From an uncultured Oleispira sp. (lineage in GTDB: Bacteria > Pseudomonadota > Gammaproteobacteria > Pseudomonadales > Oceanobacteraceae), in the NCBI GenBank assembly GCA_913061415.1, contig CAJXUD010000006.1, forward strand, positions 1 to 63,504: a DNA stretch of 63,504 nt, read 5' to 3'. The position numbers and the translations under genes were made by a program. The notes beneath the pieces are model-generated. The model worked only from the letters and a program-made list of their open reading frames with translations. It searched no databases and was not told the DNA's origin. Below, one piece after another: positions 1 to 7,749 of the stretch. Within the stretch, counting starts at the first letter, position 1; each line of letters begins with the position of its first letter.

Positions 1-120
1 ATTTATTAAGGACCTATTTATTAAGGACCTATTTATTAAGGACCTATTTATTAAGGACCTATTTATTAAGAACCTATTTATTAAGAACCTATTTATTAAG
101 AACCTATTTATTAAGAACCT
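1..120. repeat. 15-bp tandem repeat, eight copies
   Basis: The unit atttattaaggacct is repeated head to tail eight times without spacers. The first four copies carry GGACC and the last four carry GAACC, a single G-to-A change that splits the array into two blocks. The array starts at base 1, so it probably extends upstream of the window. One forward frame reads Phe-Ile-Lys-Asp-Leu (then Phe-Ile-Lys-Asn-Leu) through the array and stops at 128-130; another reads Leu-Leu-Arg-Thr-Tyr. It could therefore be the repetitive C-terminus of an upstream gene or an intergenic VNTR. Confidence 0.97.
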
Positions 121-188
121 ATCTAGTTAAGCCAACCAGCGGCAAGAATGAGTCGTCACCTCCATATTTCAATGTCTTTAATATATCT

Positions 189-205
189 CTTAAGATTCCC
201 TTAAG
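189..205 (+). promoter_or_regulatory. CTTAAG direct repeat, possible OmpR-family site
   Basis: CTTAAG occurs twice with five bases between, an 11-bp period, about 85 bp upstream of the first gene of the operon. OmpR/PhoB-type regulators commonly bind direct repeats spaced by one helical turn, and the operon encodes such a regulator at 3156-3815. That this is its autoregulatory site is inference. Confidence 0.35.
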
Positions 206-287
206 TTTACTGTGTTAATTTTATGACTCATAAACGCTAGCGGGCTTATTAGCTCAGCATACAATTGCGAATTTAAAGGCAGTCATA

Positions 288-755
288 ATGAAATCACTCC
301 TACAGAGAATTACCTTTACTATCTTGGCTTCCGTGTGCTCGGCATCGCTTTACGCGGCTGAGGTTGTCGATCTCTCACAATATCAAGGAGAGAAAGCCAT
401 CTATATCGATTTCTGGGCGTCATGGTGTGGCCCCTGTCGTCAGTCGTTCCCTTGGCTCAATAAAATGCATGATAAATACTCTGAGAAAGGGTTAAAAATT
501 ATCGCGGTGAATGTTGATGCTGACCGTGAAGATGCTGATCAATTTTTGCTTGAACATCCCGCCAATTTTGATGTGGTGTATGACCCAGAAGGGACATTAG
601 CTGAAAAATTCAACATTCAGGGGATGCCCAGTGCTGTATTGATTTCTCGTAGTGGTGAAGTACTAAGCCAACACATTGGATTTAACCAGGATCGTGCCAA
701 GCATTATGAAGAAGCTATTCAGCAGTTGTTAGTAGAGGAAAAAAATGATGAATAA
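288..755 (+). CDS. Exported TlpA/thioredoxin-like thiol-disulfide protein
   Basis: A 155-residue thioredoxin-fold protein with an N-terminal signal peptide (about residues 1-23, ending LYAA), so it acts in the periplasm. The active site is WCGPC with cysteines 47 and 50, and the cis-proline loop is GMPS near residue 114. The family reduces or oxidises cysteines of envelope proteins. It opens an operon whose next gene encodes a lipoprotein ending in Cys-Gly-Cys-Asn; that pair is an obvious candidate substrate, though this is inference. The stop codon overlaps the start of the next gene, implying translational coupling. Family assignment is firm, the physiological partner is unknown. Confidence 0.93.
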   Translation: MKSLLQRITFTILASVCSASLYAAEVVDLSQYQGEKAIYIDFWASWCGPCRQSFPWLNKMHDKYSEKGLKIIAVNVDADREDADQFLLEHPANFDVVYDPEGTLAEKFNIQGMPSAVLISRSGEVLSQHIGFNQDRAKHYEEAIQQLLVEEKNDE

Positions 756-966
756 AAAGCTAGGGGTGCTGTTGTTACTGGTAATACCTTTAACAGCTTG
801 TAGCGGTCTTGGGGTTAAACCATGGCAGAGAGATATTTTATCAAAACCTGAAATGACATTTGGTGATAGCCCAATGGATGCGGCCTTTGATGATCATATT
901 TATTTTAGCAAAGAAGCGTCAAGCGGCGGACGCAGTTTTTCTGGTGGAGGTTGCGGATGCAATTAG
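745..966 (+). CDS. DUF4266 lipoprotein with C-terminal CGCN
   Basis: A 73-residue lipoprotein: hydrophobic signal followed by a lipobox LTAC (Cys19), a short polar body containing KPWQRDILSKPEM, and a glycine/serine-rich tail ending Gly-Gly-Gly-Cys-Gly-Cys-Asn. This matches the DUF4266 family, whose biochemical function I do not know. The start is ambiguous between ATG 745 and the adjacent ATG 748, both served by GAGG at 735-738. The tail could bind a metal or a cofactor, or be a redox pair for the thioredoxin encoded just upstream. It overlaps the thioredoxin gene at its start and the DUF3570 gene at its end. Confidence 0.88.
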   Translation: MMNKKLGVLLLLVIPLTACSGLGVKPWQRDILSKPEMTFGDSPMDAAFDDHIYFSKEASSGGRSFSGGGCGCN

Positions 967-2210
967 ATAAAAAAACAACAGTATACGACCTTATTGCACT
1001 TGCAAGCTGTTCTTTGCTGGGTGTTTCAACACCGGTATTAGCCGCTGATACGAGTATTGATGATTGGAAGGTTGATACCGCGATACTTTATTACAACGAG
1101 ACTGATCGGGTGAGTGCTGTAGAGTCTGCGGTGAGCATCAGTAAAAATCTTGGTGGCGATAAAATCCTATCTGGAAAAATAACCATGGATTCGCTCAGTG
1201 GTTCATCTCATAACGGCGCCGCGATCAGTGATTATGAGCAAACCTTTACTAGCCCGTCTGGTGAGGAAACTTATACTATTGCTCCGGGTGATGTTCCTCT
1301 TGATCCTAACTTTGAAGACGACCGCAATTCGTTCAGCTTGCAGATGTCTCAACCGTTAACTCGAGTGATGAATCTTGAATACGGTGCTGCCTACTCTAGC
1401 GAGTATGATTATAAATCGTTGAGTGTGAATGCCAGTTTAATGCGTGATTTCAATCAGAGAAATACTACGTTATCCGCAGGCTTTTCTTATGCACAAGATG
1501 AAATCAATCCACGTGATGGATTGCCTGTTTTGTATTCATTGATGTCAGATAATACTAAATCTGGATCAGATACTAAGAATACGATTGATCTATTAATGGG
1601 GGTTACTCAGGTCATTAATAGAAATACCATTATGCAGTTTAATTACGGCTTTGGTAATTCGACGGGATATCATAATGATCCTTATAAAATAGTTTCTATC
1701 GTTTCAGATGCCACCAATGCACCGTTAGATTATTTATTTGAAAATAGACCAGACTCTCGTACCAAGCACAGTCTGTATTGGCAGACCAAGCATCACTTTG
1801 ATCAAGATATGGTGGATTTTTCATTGCGTTTGATGGCGGATGACTGGGGGGTAAATTCACAGACGCTTGATATGCACTACCGCTGGAATATTTCGGACAA
1901 CAATTACCTAGAACCGCATGTGAGGTATTATACTCAAAGCGCGGCTGATTTTTATGAAGAGAAAATCAGCAATGCAGGTTTAACGGCCGAGCAAGTTGCG
2001 ACGCAATATCAAAATGAAGGTCGTGATGTTACTGCAGATTACCGTTTAGGCAATATGGATGCGACGACCATAGGCGTTAAATGGGGGACTAGGTTATTTG
2101 GAACTCATCAGCTAACGTCTCGGATTGAGCTCTACCAGCAAAGTGGTGATAGCAAAGTATCGGATGTCGATGCTATTATTTTCCAAGTAGGTTATGGCTT
2201 GAAATTTTAA
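957..2210 (+). CDS. DUF3570 outer-membrane beta-barrel protein
   Basis: About 417 residues with an N-terminal signal (ending VLAAD) and long alternating beta-strand segments that finish in an aromatic residue (VGYGLKF), typical of an outer-membrane barrel. The sequence matches DUF3570. A TTG at 951 is in frame, but ATG 957 is preferred because GGAGG at 946-950 lies six bases before it. The gene overlaps the DUF4266 gene by ten bases. DUF3570, DUF4266, ApbE and a thioredoxin recur together in many proteobacteria (recalled knowledge), suggesting one envelope redox complex; the barrel may export or house the lipoprotein. That role is inference. Confidence 0.88.
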   Translation: MQLDKKTTVYDLIALASCSLLGVSTPVLAADTSIDDWKVDTAILYYNETDRVSAVESAVSISKNLGGDKILSGKITMDSLSGSSHNGAAISDYEQTFTSPSGEETYTIAPGDVPLDPNFEDDRNSFSLQMSQPLTRVMNLEYGAAYSSEYDYKSLSVNASLMRDFNQRNTTLSAGFSYAQDEINPRDGLPVLYSLMSDNTKSGSDTKNTIDLLMGVTQVINRNTIMQFNYGFGNSTGYHNDPYKIVSIVSDATNAPLDYLFENRPDSRTKHSLYWQTKHHFDQDMVDFSLRLMADDWGVNSQTLDMHYRWNISDNNYLEPHVRYYTQSAADFYEEKISNAGLTAEQVATQYQNEGRDVTADYRLGNMDATTIGVKWGTRLFGTHQLTSRIELYQQSGDSKVSDVDAIIFQVGYGLKF

Positions 2211-2232
2211 AATGACAAAAAAAGGATAACAC

Positions 2233-3153
2233 ATGGCAACTGTTAGTAATTTAAACGGCAATATTGCCGACAGCGGCTTTCATGTTATTCCTTTTGCTTC
2301 TGGTTGGAAGTGTTATTTTCGGGCAATGGCCAGCCCATGTGAAATATTAATAGGTGCTTGCCCTGAGTCTGAAGCACAGCGCCTATCATTATTAGCATGG
2401 ACAGAGGTGAAGCGAATAGAGCAAAAGTTCAGTCGCTATCGAGACGATAATATTATTTTTGAAATAAATACCAGCCAAGGAAAAGTGATTGAAATTGATG
2501 AAGAAACTCATCGTTTATTAACTTTTTCAGATCAATGCTTTCAAGCAAGTGAAGGCTTGTTTGATATTACGTCTGGCGTTTTACGCAAAGCATGGGCCTT
2601 TCATTCTAATGCCGTTATACCTTCTCAGGCAGAGATTGAAGAGTTGTTGCCTTTAGTTGGCTGGCAAAACGTCAAATGGGATGCTAATTCAATACAATTA
2701 AAACCCATGATGGAATTGGACTTTGGTGGTATTGGTAAAGAATATGCTGCTGACAGAGCTTTGCTATTGCTAACAGAATCACATCGCCAGCCCTATTTGG
2801 TTAATCTAGGGGGGGATATCGCTACCAACGGTGCGCTCTTCCCTGAACATGAGTGGCGAGTAGGCATCGAAGCAATATCCGATAAATTGGTTGATAATGT
2901 ATTGAAAGTACAAGAGGGGGCCATTGCGACCAGTGGTGATTCTCGTCGTTATTTACTGAGCAATGGCATTCGCTATTCTCATATTTTAAACCCTCAAACC
3001 GGTTGGCCGATCAAAAATGCGCCTCATTCTATGACAATCATGGCGCCATCGTGTGTACAAGCGGGAATGTTATCCAGCTTGGCGTTATTACAGGGACAAG
3101 ATGCCGAGTCCTTTCTTGATGAGATGGGTATTCAATACTGGAGCCAGCGTTAA
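2233..3153 (+). CDS. apbE: FAD:protein FMN transferase (ApbE)
   Basis: A 306-residue ApbE-family enzyme, which attaches FMN covalently to Thr or Ser of target proteins using FAD and Mg2+. Visible family signatures are FGGIGKEYAADRA (residues 164-176), NLGGDIATNG (191-200), ATSGDSRRY (232-240) and HILNPQTGWP (250-259). Unlike most ApbE proteins it shows no signal peptide or lipobox, so it may act in the cytoplasm or be a distinct subclass. None of the neighbouring proteins contains an obvious canonical flavinylation motif of the S/T-G-A-T/S type, so its target is unclear. The start has AAAGGA a few bases upstream. Confidence 0.93.
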   Translation: MATVSNLNGNIADSGFHVIPFASGWKCYFRAMASPCEILIGACPESEAQRLSLLAWTEVKRIEQKFSRYRDDNIIFEINTSQGKVIEIDEETHRLLTFSDQCFQASEGLFDITSGVLRKAWAFHSNAVIPSQAEIEELLPLVGWQNVKWDANSIQLKPMMELDFGGIGKEYAADRALLLLTESHRQPYLVNLGGDIATNGALFPEHEWRVGIEAISDKLVDNVLKVQEGAIATSGDSRRYLLSNGIRYSHILNPQTGWPIKNAPHSMTIMAPSCVQAGMLSSLALLQGQDAESFLDEMGIQYWSQR

Positions 3154-3155
3154 GT

Positions 3156-3815
3156 ATGCAAATATTATTAGTTGAAGATGACGCCGCAATATCGGTTGGC
3201 TTGCAAAAAATATTAATGGAAGAAAATTTTGTTGTTAACTGCGTAAGCAGTGGTCAGCAGGCGATTAATCAGTTGCAAGTCAGTGTCCCCGATATGATGA
3301 TTCTGGACATTGGTTTACCCGATATAACGGGCATTGAAGTATTAAAGAAAATACGACCTCAATTTTCAGAACTCCCAGTATTGTTATTAACCGCACGCGA
3401 TGAAACCAAAGATAAAGTCGAGGGGCTGAATGCCGGAGCGGATGATTATTTAACCAAACCTTTTGATGTTGATGAATTAATCGCACGCTTAAGAGTGATG
3501 GAGCGCAGATTGGGTACCGTGAAAAGCAACTGCATCAATATTGGGGGCATTAGCCTCGATACTGAAAAGCATCAAGTTAGCCTTGATGGACAGCCTGTTG
3601 AGTTTTCACGGCGCGAATTTATGCTCTTAAAAGCGCTGATGGAGCGAGCGGGTCATGTATTATCAAAAGATCAGTTAGAGCAAATGTTATACGGTTGGGG
3701 GGAGGAAATTAGCAGTAATTCCATTGAAGTACACATACACAATATTCGGAAAAAAACGGCTAAAAGTTTTATCTCAACCATTAGGGGGATTGGCTATAGC
3801 GTGAAGCAGTCATGA
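3156..3815 (+). CDS. OmpR-family response regulator
   Basis: A 219-residue two-domain regulator. The receiver domain has the acidic pocket VEDD, phosphoacceptor Asp51 in ILDIGLPD and Lys101 in TKPFD. The C-terminal winged-helix domain (from about residue 125) carries FSRREFMLLKALM and the terminal hairpin STIRGIGYSV. It begins two bases after apbE and its stop overlaps the kinase start, so it is cotranscribed with both. It probably controls this operon and possibly responds to metal or envelope redox state, which is inference from context. Confidence 0.95.
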   Translation: MQILLVEDDAAISVGLQKILMEENFVVNCVSSGQQAINQLQVSVPDMMILDIGLPDITGIEVLKKIRPQFSELPVLLLTARDETKDKVEGLNAGADDYLTKPFDVDELIARLRVMERRLGTVKSNCINIGGISLDTEKHQVSLDGQPVEFSRREFMLLKALMERAGHVLSKDQLEQMLYGWGEEISSNSIEVHIHNIRKKTAKSFISTIRGIGYSVKQS

Positions 3816-5164
3816 CGTCTATTCGTCGTTTTATGGTCATCGTATTATTGGCCAGTATTACCTTACTGAATTTTTTAGCCGCATTGGATGGCTACCGTTC
3901 TAGCATGGAAAAGTCTCAGCAATTGTTTGATAAACAATTAGCGGGCATCGCTCAATTATTAATTCATTCAGGTATCGATAAAAATACCGCCAGCAATACA
4001 GAAAATCACATCGTTGATCCTGATGCTTATAATATTGCTTATCAGATATTTAATGAGCAGCAAGAACTGCTACAGCGCTCTCATAACTTACCAGATCAGG
4101 CCATTGTTCCACTGTCTCAAGGCTACTCATTTAAAAATTATCAAGGTTATCGTTGGCGTACGTTTGCCTTGCAGCACCGTCATTCTAAACACTGGATTAT
4201 TGTGGCCGAACGGTCAGATATCCGTTATGCCTTAGCCGAAGAAGTTGTCCTAACTTCCGTTATTCCAATCGTTGCCGAGCTGCCATTAATCGGCATTCTT
4301 ATCTGGCTGGTTATTGGCTGGGGATTAAAACCGATTAATCGTTTAGCGGCTGAGCTGCGGAATAAAGACCCACAGGATTTAAGCCCTCTTGCAGAAGACA
4401 ATGTGGTTGATGAACTGTCGGTCTTAGTCGAATCCTCAAACTCGTTACTTAATAGACTGCGAAAATCATTTGATAGAGAGCGGCGGTTCGCAAGTGATGC
4501 TGCTCATGAATTGAGAACGCCGATCAGCGCATTGAAGATTCATTTATACAATTTGAAATCGGTTGTTCCTGAAGATAATGAAAGCTATCGATTATTAGAT
4601 CTAAGCATTCAGAGAACATCGCATTTAATTGAGCAGATGTTATTGCTATACCGAACTGTGCCTGATCAATATGTAAATAAATTTCAACGGATTAATGTAT
4701 ATACGCTGGTGCAAAATCAAATAATCGAACTATATTCGCGATTTTCTGATAAAGATCAAATTATTGAGCTTCAAGGAGAGGAACTTGAAAGAGGGACGTT
4801 TGACATTGTTGCAGATACTTTCTCTTTAAACGTATTGCTAAAAAATCTATTAGATAATGCGAATAAATACACTCCTGAAGGTGGCAATATACTGCTCTCT
4901 CTTAAGCGGGTCGATAAGCAAGTGGTGCTAACGATTGATGATTCCGGTAGTGGTATTGACGCAGACTATTATGGGCGCGTTTTTGAGCGTTATTATCGAA
5001 TGCAAGATCAGCAGACCAGTAATATTATTGGCAGTGGTTTGGGGTTCTCAATAATACATCATATTCTAGACCTTCATGGTGGTGATATATCTCTAGAGAA
5101 ATCCTGTTTTGATACGGGGCTTAAGGTAAGAATAACCCTGCCTGTGGATAAGAGTGAATTATGA
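3812..5164 (+). CDS. Sensor histidine kinase, QseC/TctE-like
   Basis: A 450-residue membrane kinase. Transmembrane segments lie at about residues 5-25 and 146-170 and flank a periplasmic sensor of about 120 residues. The HisKA phosphoacceptor is His232 in FASDAAHELRTPISAL. The catalytic domain shows the N box NLLDNANKYTPEGG, G1 DDSGSGID and G2 GSGLGFS. The start overlaps the regulator stop (ATGA), and the stop overlaps the cupredoxin start, so it is embedded in the operon. The ligand is unknown; iron, copper or redox state are reasonable guesses from the neighbours. Confidence 0.94.
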   Translation: MTSIRRFMVIVLLASITLLNFLAALDGYRSSMEKSQQLFDKQLAGIAQLLIHSGIDKNTASNTENHIVDPDAYNIAYQIFNEQQELLQRSHNLPDQAIVPLSQGYSFKNYQGYRWRTFALQHRHSKHWIIVAERSDIRYALAEEVVLTSVIPIVAELPLIGILIWLVIGWGLKPINRLAAELRNKDPQDLSPLAEDNVVDELSVLVESSNSLLNRLRKSFDRERRFASDAAHELRTPISALKIHLYNLKSVVPEDNESYRLLDLSIQRTSHLIEQMLLLYRTVPDQYVNKFQRINVYTLVQNQIIELYSRFSDKDQIIELQGEELERGTFDIVADTFSLNVLLKNLLDNANKYTPEGGNILLSLKRVDKQVVLTIDDSGSGIDADYYGRVFERYYRMQDQQTSNIIGSGLGFSIIHHILDLHGGDISLEKSCFDTGLKVRITLPVDKSEL

Positions 5165-5484
5165 AGAAATACTTTATGGTTGTTATCGCATTATTAGCGT
5201 CCAGTCTGGTTGCAGCCAAAACACCGATTATTGAAATCACGATTAAAGATCATCTTTTTTATCCTTCAGAGCTTGTGATTCCAGCCGACAAAAAAGTAAA
5301 GTTGCTGGTGATTAATGCTGATGAGACAGCGGAAGAGTTTGAAAGCTACGAGCTTAATAGAGAAAAGATCATCACTGGAAATAGTAAGTCGATCATCTTT
5401 ATTGGGCCATTACCCGCAGGTCGCTATCCCTTCTTTGGTGAATTTTATCCTAAAACGGCCCAAGGAGTGATTATTGCTCAGTAG
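5161..5484 (+). CDS. Small exported cupredoxin-like protein
   Basis: A 107-residue protein with a signal peptide (through about SLVAA) and one cupredoxin-like beta-sandwich: IEITIKDHLFYPSELVIPADKKVKLLVINAD at the front and the strand PAGRYPFFGEFYPKTAQGVIIA at the end. It resembles the cupredoxin_1 proteins paired with FTR1 permeases and the N-terminal domain of EfeO. Classical type-1 copper ligands are incomplete, since there is no cysteine in the mature part, so it may bind iron or copper through His, Glu and Met-free sites. It directly precedes the FTR1 gene with a 20-base gap, supporting a role in periplasmic iron handling. Confidence 0.85.
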   Translation: MKKYFMVVIALLASSLVAAKTPIIEITIKDHLFYPSELVIPADKKVKLLVINADETAEEFESYELNREKIITGNSKSIIFIGPLPAGRYPFFGEFYPKTAQGVIIAQ

Positions 5485-5504
5485 TATGCGCAATAATAAA
5501 AATT

Positions 5505-6299
5505 ATGTTATTAACAGCTATTATCATCGTTTTACGAGAAGTTTTAGAAATTGCGCTATTAACCAGTTTATTGGCGTCCGTGGGTAAATATATAGGTATT
5601 CGGTTCCATCATTTTGCACTTGCTCTGTTATCGGGTATTACCTTTGCTTATCTTTATGCTAAAAATTTGCCCACTATTTCTGAGCTATTTGATTACACCG
5701 GACAGGAATGGATTAACAGCATTCTACAAATAACAATATATGTTTCATTAGCCTGTTTTATTATTTTATTGTGTTCGAACCCGCATCGGATGAATAACCT
5801 TAAACGCTTAATGATGTGTTTAATGTTGATGCCTATTGTTTTAGCTTTGACCCGTGAAGGTTCAGAAATTTATATTTACATTGATAGTTTTTTCCATGGC
5901 AACCGCCCAGTATTTCCGGTTGTTGTTGGCAGCATCATAGGCTCTTGTATCGGTTTAAGTATTGGCGCATTAATTTATTATGCTTTGATCTCGTGTCCAT
6001 TAGAAAAGCGCTTAACGATTGTGAAGTGTGCTCTCGCGGTGACGGCTTGCGGTATCTTAAGCCAAGCGGTGTCATTACTTTTGCAAGCCGATGTACTTCA
6101 TTCCTATCCAGCATTATGGAACAGCTCTGAATACCTGGCGGAAGATTCTGCTATTGGTCAGCTTCTGTATGCGATTCTGGGTTACGAAGCTACTCCTGCA
6201 CCCCAGCAAGTGATTGTATATGTTGTAGGTCTATTATTAATTATATCTGGAGTTGTTATCCATAAATATTATGGAAGCAAAAGAGCAATCGATGTTTAA
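5505..6299 (+). CDS. FTR1-family iron permease
   Basis: A 264-residue polytopic membrane protein with about seven hydrophobic segments. Both family RExxE iron-binding motifs are visible: REVLE at residues 11-15 in the first helix and REGSE at 117-121. FTR1/EfeU permeases move iron across the inner membrane, generally Fe3+ formed by oxidation. Here the upstream cupredoxin and the thioredoxin/ApbE module could supply the redox step, replacing EfeO and EfeB, which are absent. The coding end overlaps the start of the next gene by eight bases. Confidence 0.9.
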   Translation: MLLTAIIIVLREVLEIALLTSLLASVGKYIGIRFHHFALALLSGITFAYLYAKNLPTISELFDYTGQEWINSILQITIYVSLACFIILLCSNPHRMNNLKRLMMCLMLMPIVLALTREGSEIYIYIDSFFHGNRPVFPVVVGSIIGSCIGLSIGALIYYALISCPLEKRLTIVKCALAVTACGILSQAVSLLLQADVLHSYPALWNSSEYLAEDSAIGQLLYAILGYEATPAPQQVIVYVVGLLLIISGVVIHKYYGSKRAIDV

Positions 6300-7005
6300 A
6301 GCCTATTTTACGCATTTCACCTTACTGGTTATATCTCTATTTTTCACTGCGTCTTGCTATGCTGATGGCTCGGCTATTAATAAAGTCTATTTGCCGTATG
6401 TACAGCCTTTAGAAAAGGAGGTGGAGTATCGAGCCTTATTTCGAGAGGTTGAGGGCGAAAAACAATCACAGCATAAACTGGGTTATGGAGCTTCCATAAC
6501 TGAAAACTGGTTTGCCGAATTTTATTTAATTGGTGAGAAAACTGAAGAGGAATTCATTGTTAGTAATTATGAAGCAGAAGCAATACTGCAACTAACAGAG
6601 CAAGGCGAGTTTGAAATTGACTGGGGCATGATGTTCGAACTTGAAAGAAGTGCAAATGCTGATGATGCATGGGAAGCGAGTATCGGTATGCTTGCGGTTA
6701 AGAATTTCAAAAAGATTTCTATCGCGGCCAATGCTTTTCTTATTCGAGAGTGGGGTAAGGATGTGATGGCGGAGTTGGAGCAAGCAGGATCGGTTCAAGC
6801 ACGTTATCGTTTATTACCCGAGCTTGAACCTGGGTTTGAGTTGTATAAAAAAGAAAATGAGCATGCGGCTGGCCCAGTTATTATGGGCCGATTTAAAGTG
6901 GGATCGCGGCAGAAACTATTTTGGCAACTTGGTCTAATGTTTGAAGACAGCGCTCAAGGTAGTGATGAGGTCTTACAATTACAGCTTGAGTATGAGTTTT
7001 TATAA
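6292..7005 (+). CDS. Exported protein of the FTR1 operon, possible beta-barrel
   Basis: About 237 residues from ATG 6292, where the protein begins with a clear signal peptide ending SCYADG. In-frame ATGs at 6253 and 6271 would put charged residues before it. The mature part has many amphipathic beta segments with acidic and aromatic residues (YGASITENWFAEFYLIG, FWQLGLMFED) and ends in the aromatic YEFL, which suggests a small outer-membrane barrel. I do not recognise a named family. It overlaps the FTR1 stop and is the last gene of the operon; its 3' end overlaps the convergent LysE gene. Confidence 0.75.
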   Translation: MFKAYFTHFTLLVISLFFTASCYADGSAINKVYLPYVQPLEKEVEYRALFREVEGEKQSQHKLGYGASITENWFAEFYLIGEKTEEEFIVSNYEAEAILQLTEQGEFEIDWGMMFELERSANADDAWEASIGMLAVKNFKKISIAANAFLIREWGKDVMAELEQAGSVQARYRLLPELEPGFELYKKENEHAAGPVIMGRFKVGSRQKLFWQLGLMFEDSAQGSDEVLQLQLEYEFL

Positions 7006-7611
7006 ATACTGTTTAAACAGTTGTTTGATAACGGGCAATACGGATGCGACCAATAACAGTGCCATTGCAAGATTAAAGGCTCGTTGCTGCTTGGCGCTTT
7101 GTAGAATCTGCTTAATTCCTTTACCAAATACTAACCAAGTACTCGCGGTGAAGAGTGCGGCAAAAAAGAAAACGCCCGAAATCGTTAAAATTTGCCAATA
7201 AATATCGTCATTGAGTACGGTATAGGCTGAAATTGAACTGGTCGCAACGACCCAAGCTTTAGGATTTACCCATTGAAAGAGCGCCGCTTGAAAAAACGTA
7301 AACGGTTTCGATTTTTCGCCTTCTAACGTATCTGGGCTTGCGCTGGCAATCAGCCAAGATAAGTATAATAAATACACAACCCCCAATACTTTGATGATCT
7401 CATGCAAAATAGGGTATTTATCAAAAACAATACTAAATCCCAAGCCAATTAAAATGACCATAACCGGGAAACCGAACGTTACCCCTAAAACATGAGGAAT
7501 GCTTTTTTGGATGCCGAAGTTCATGCCAGAGGTCATCAGCATGATATTATTTGGACCGGGGGTTATGCCTGCAGATAAGCCAAAAATAAAAACAGCGAGA
7601 TAGAGTTCCAA
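7000..7611 (-). CDS. LysE/RhtB-family exporter
   Basis: A 203-residue inner-membrane protein with about six hydrophobic segments and the family hallmark near its N-terminus, AGITPGPNNIMLMTSG, followed by GVTFGFPVM. LysE/RhtB proteins export amino acids or related compounds. A conserved NPKAWV stretch is present around residue 120. The substrate cannot be told from sequence. It is transcribed toward the FTR1 operon and overlaps that operon's last gene by six bases. Confidence 0.9.
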   Translation of the reverse strand: MELYLAVFIFGLSAGITPGPNNIMLMTSGMNFGIQKSIPHVLGVTFGFPVMVILIGLGFSIVFDKYPILHEIIKVLGVVYLLYLSWLIASASPDTLEGEKSKPFTFFQAALFQWVNPKAWVVATSSISAYTVLNDDIYWQILTISGVFFFAALFTASTWLVFGKGIKQILQSAKQQRAFNLAMALLLVASVLPVIKQLFKQYL

Positions 7612-7699
7612 GGGTATTGCCTAGTCTAAAAGATATATTAAATAACTAAATTGTAAATAAGGCAGGATTCTAGCAGAAAAGGAGGCTGGTTGAAAAAGA

Positions 7700-7738
7700 A
7701 AAGCGGTGACTCATAAAAACAGCTATGGCTACCGCTTT
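7700..7738 (-). terminator. Intrinsic terminator after moaB
   Basis: On the minus strand AAAGCGGT and ACCGCTTT form an eight-base stem, and the lower arm runs into TTTCTTTTTC. It lies a few bases past the moaB stop, so it fits as that gene's terminator. Confidence 0.6.
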
Positions 7739-7749
7739 ATTATTAGTAT

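Noticed and set aside
1-120. CRISPR array
   Set aside because: The 15-bp units are contiguous with no variable spacers, so this is a simple tandem repeat.
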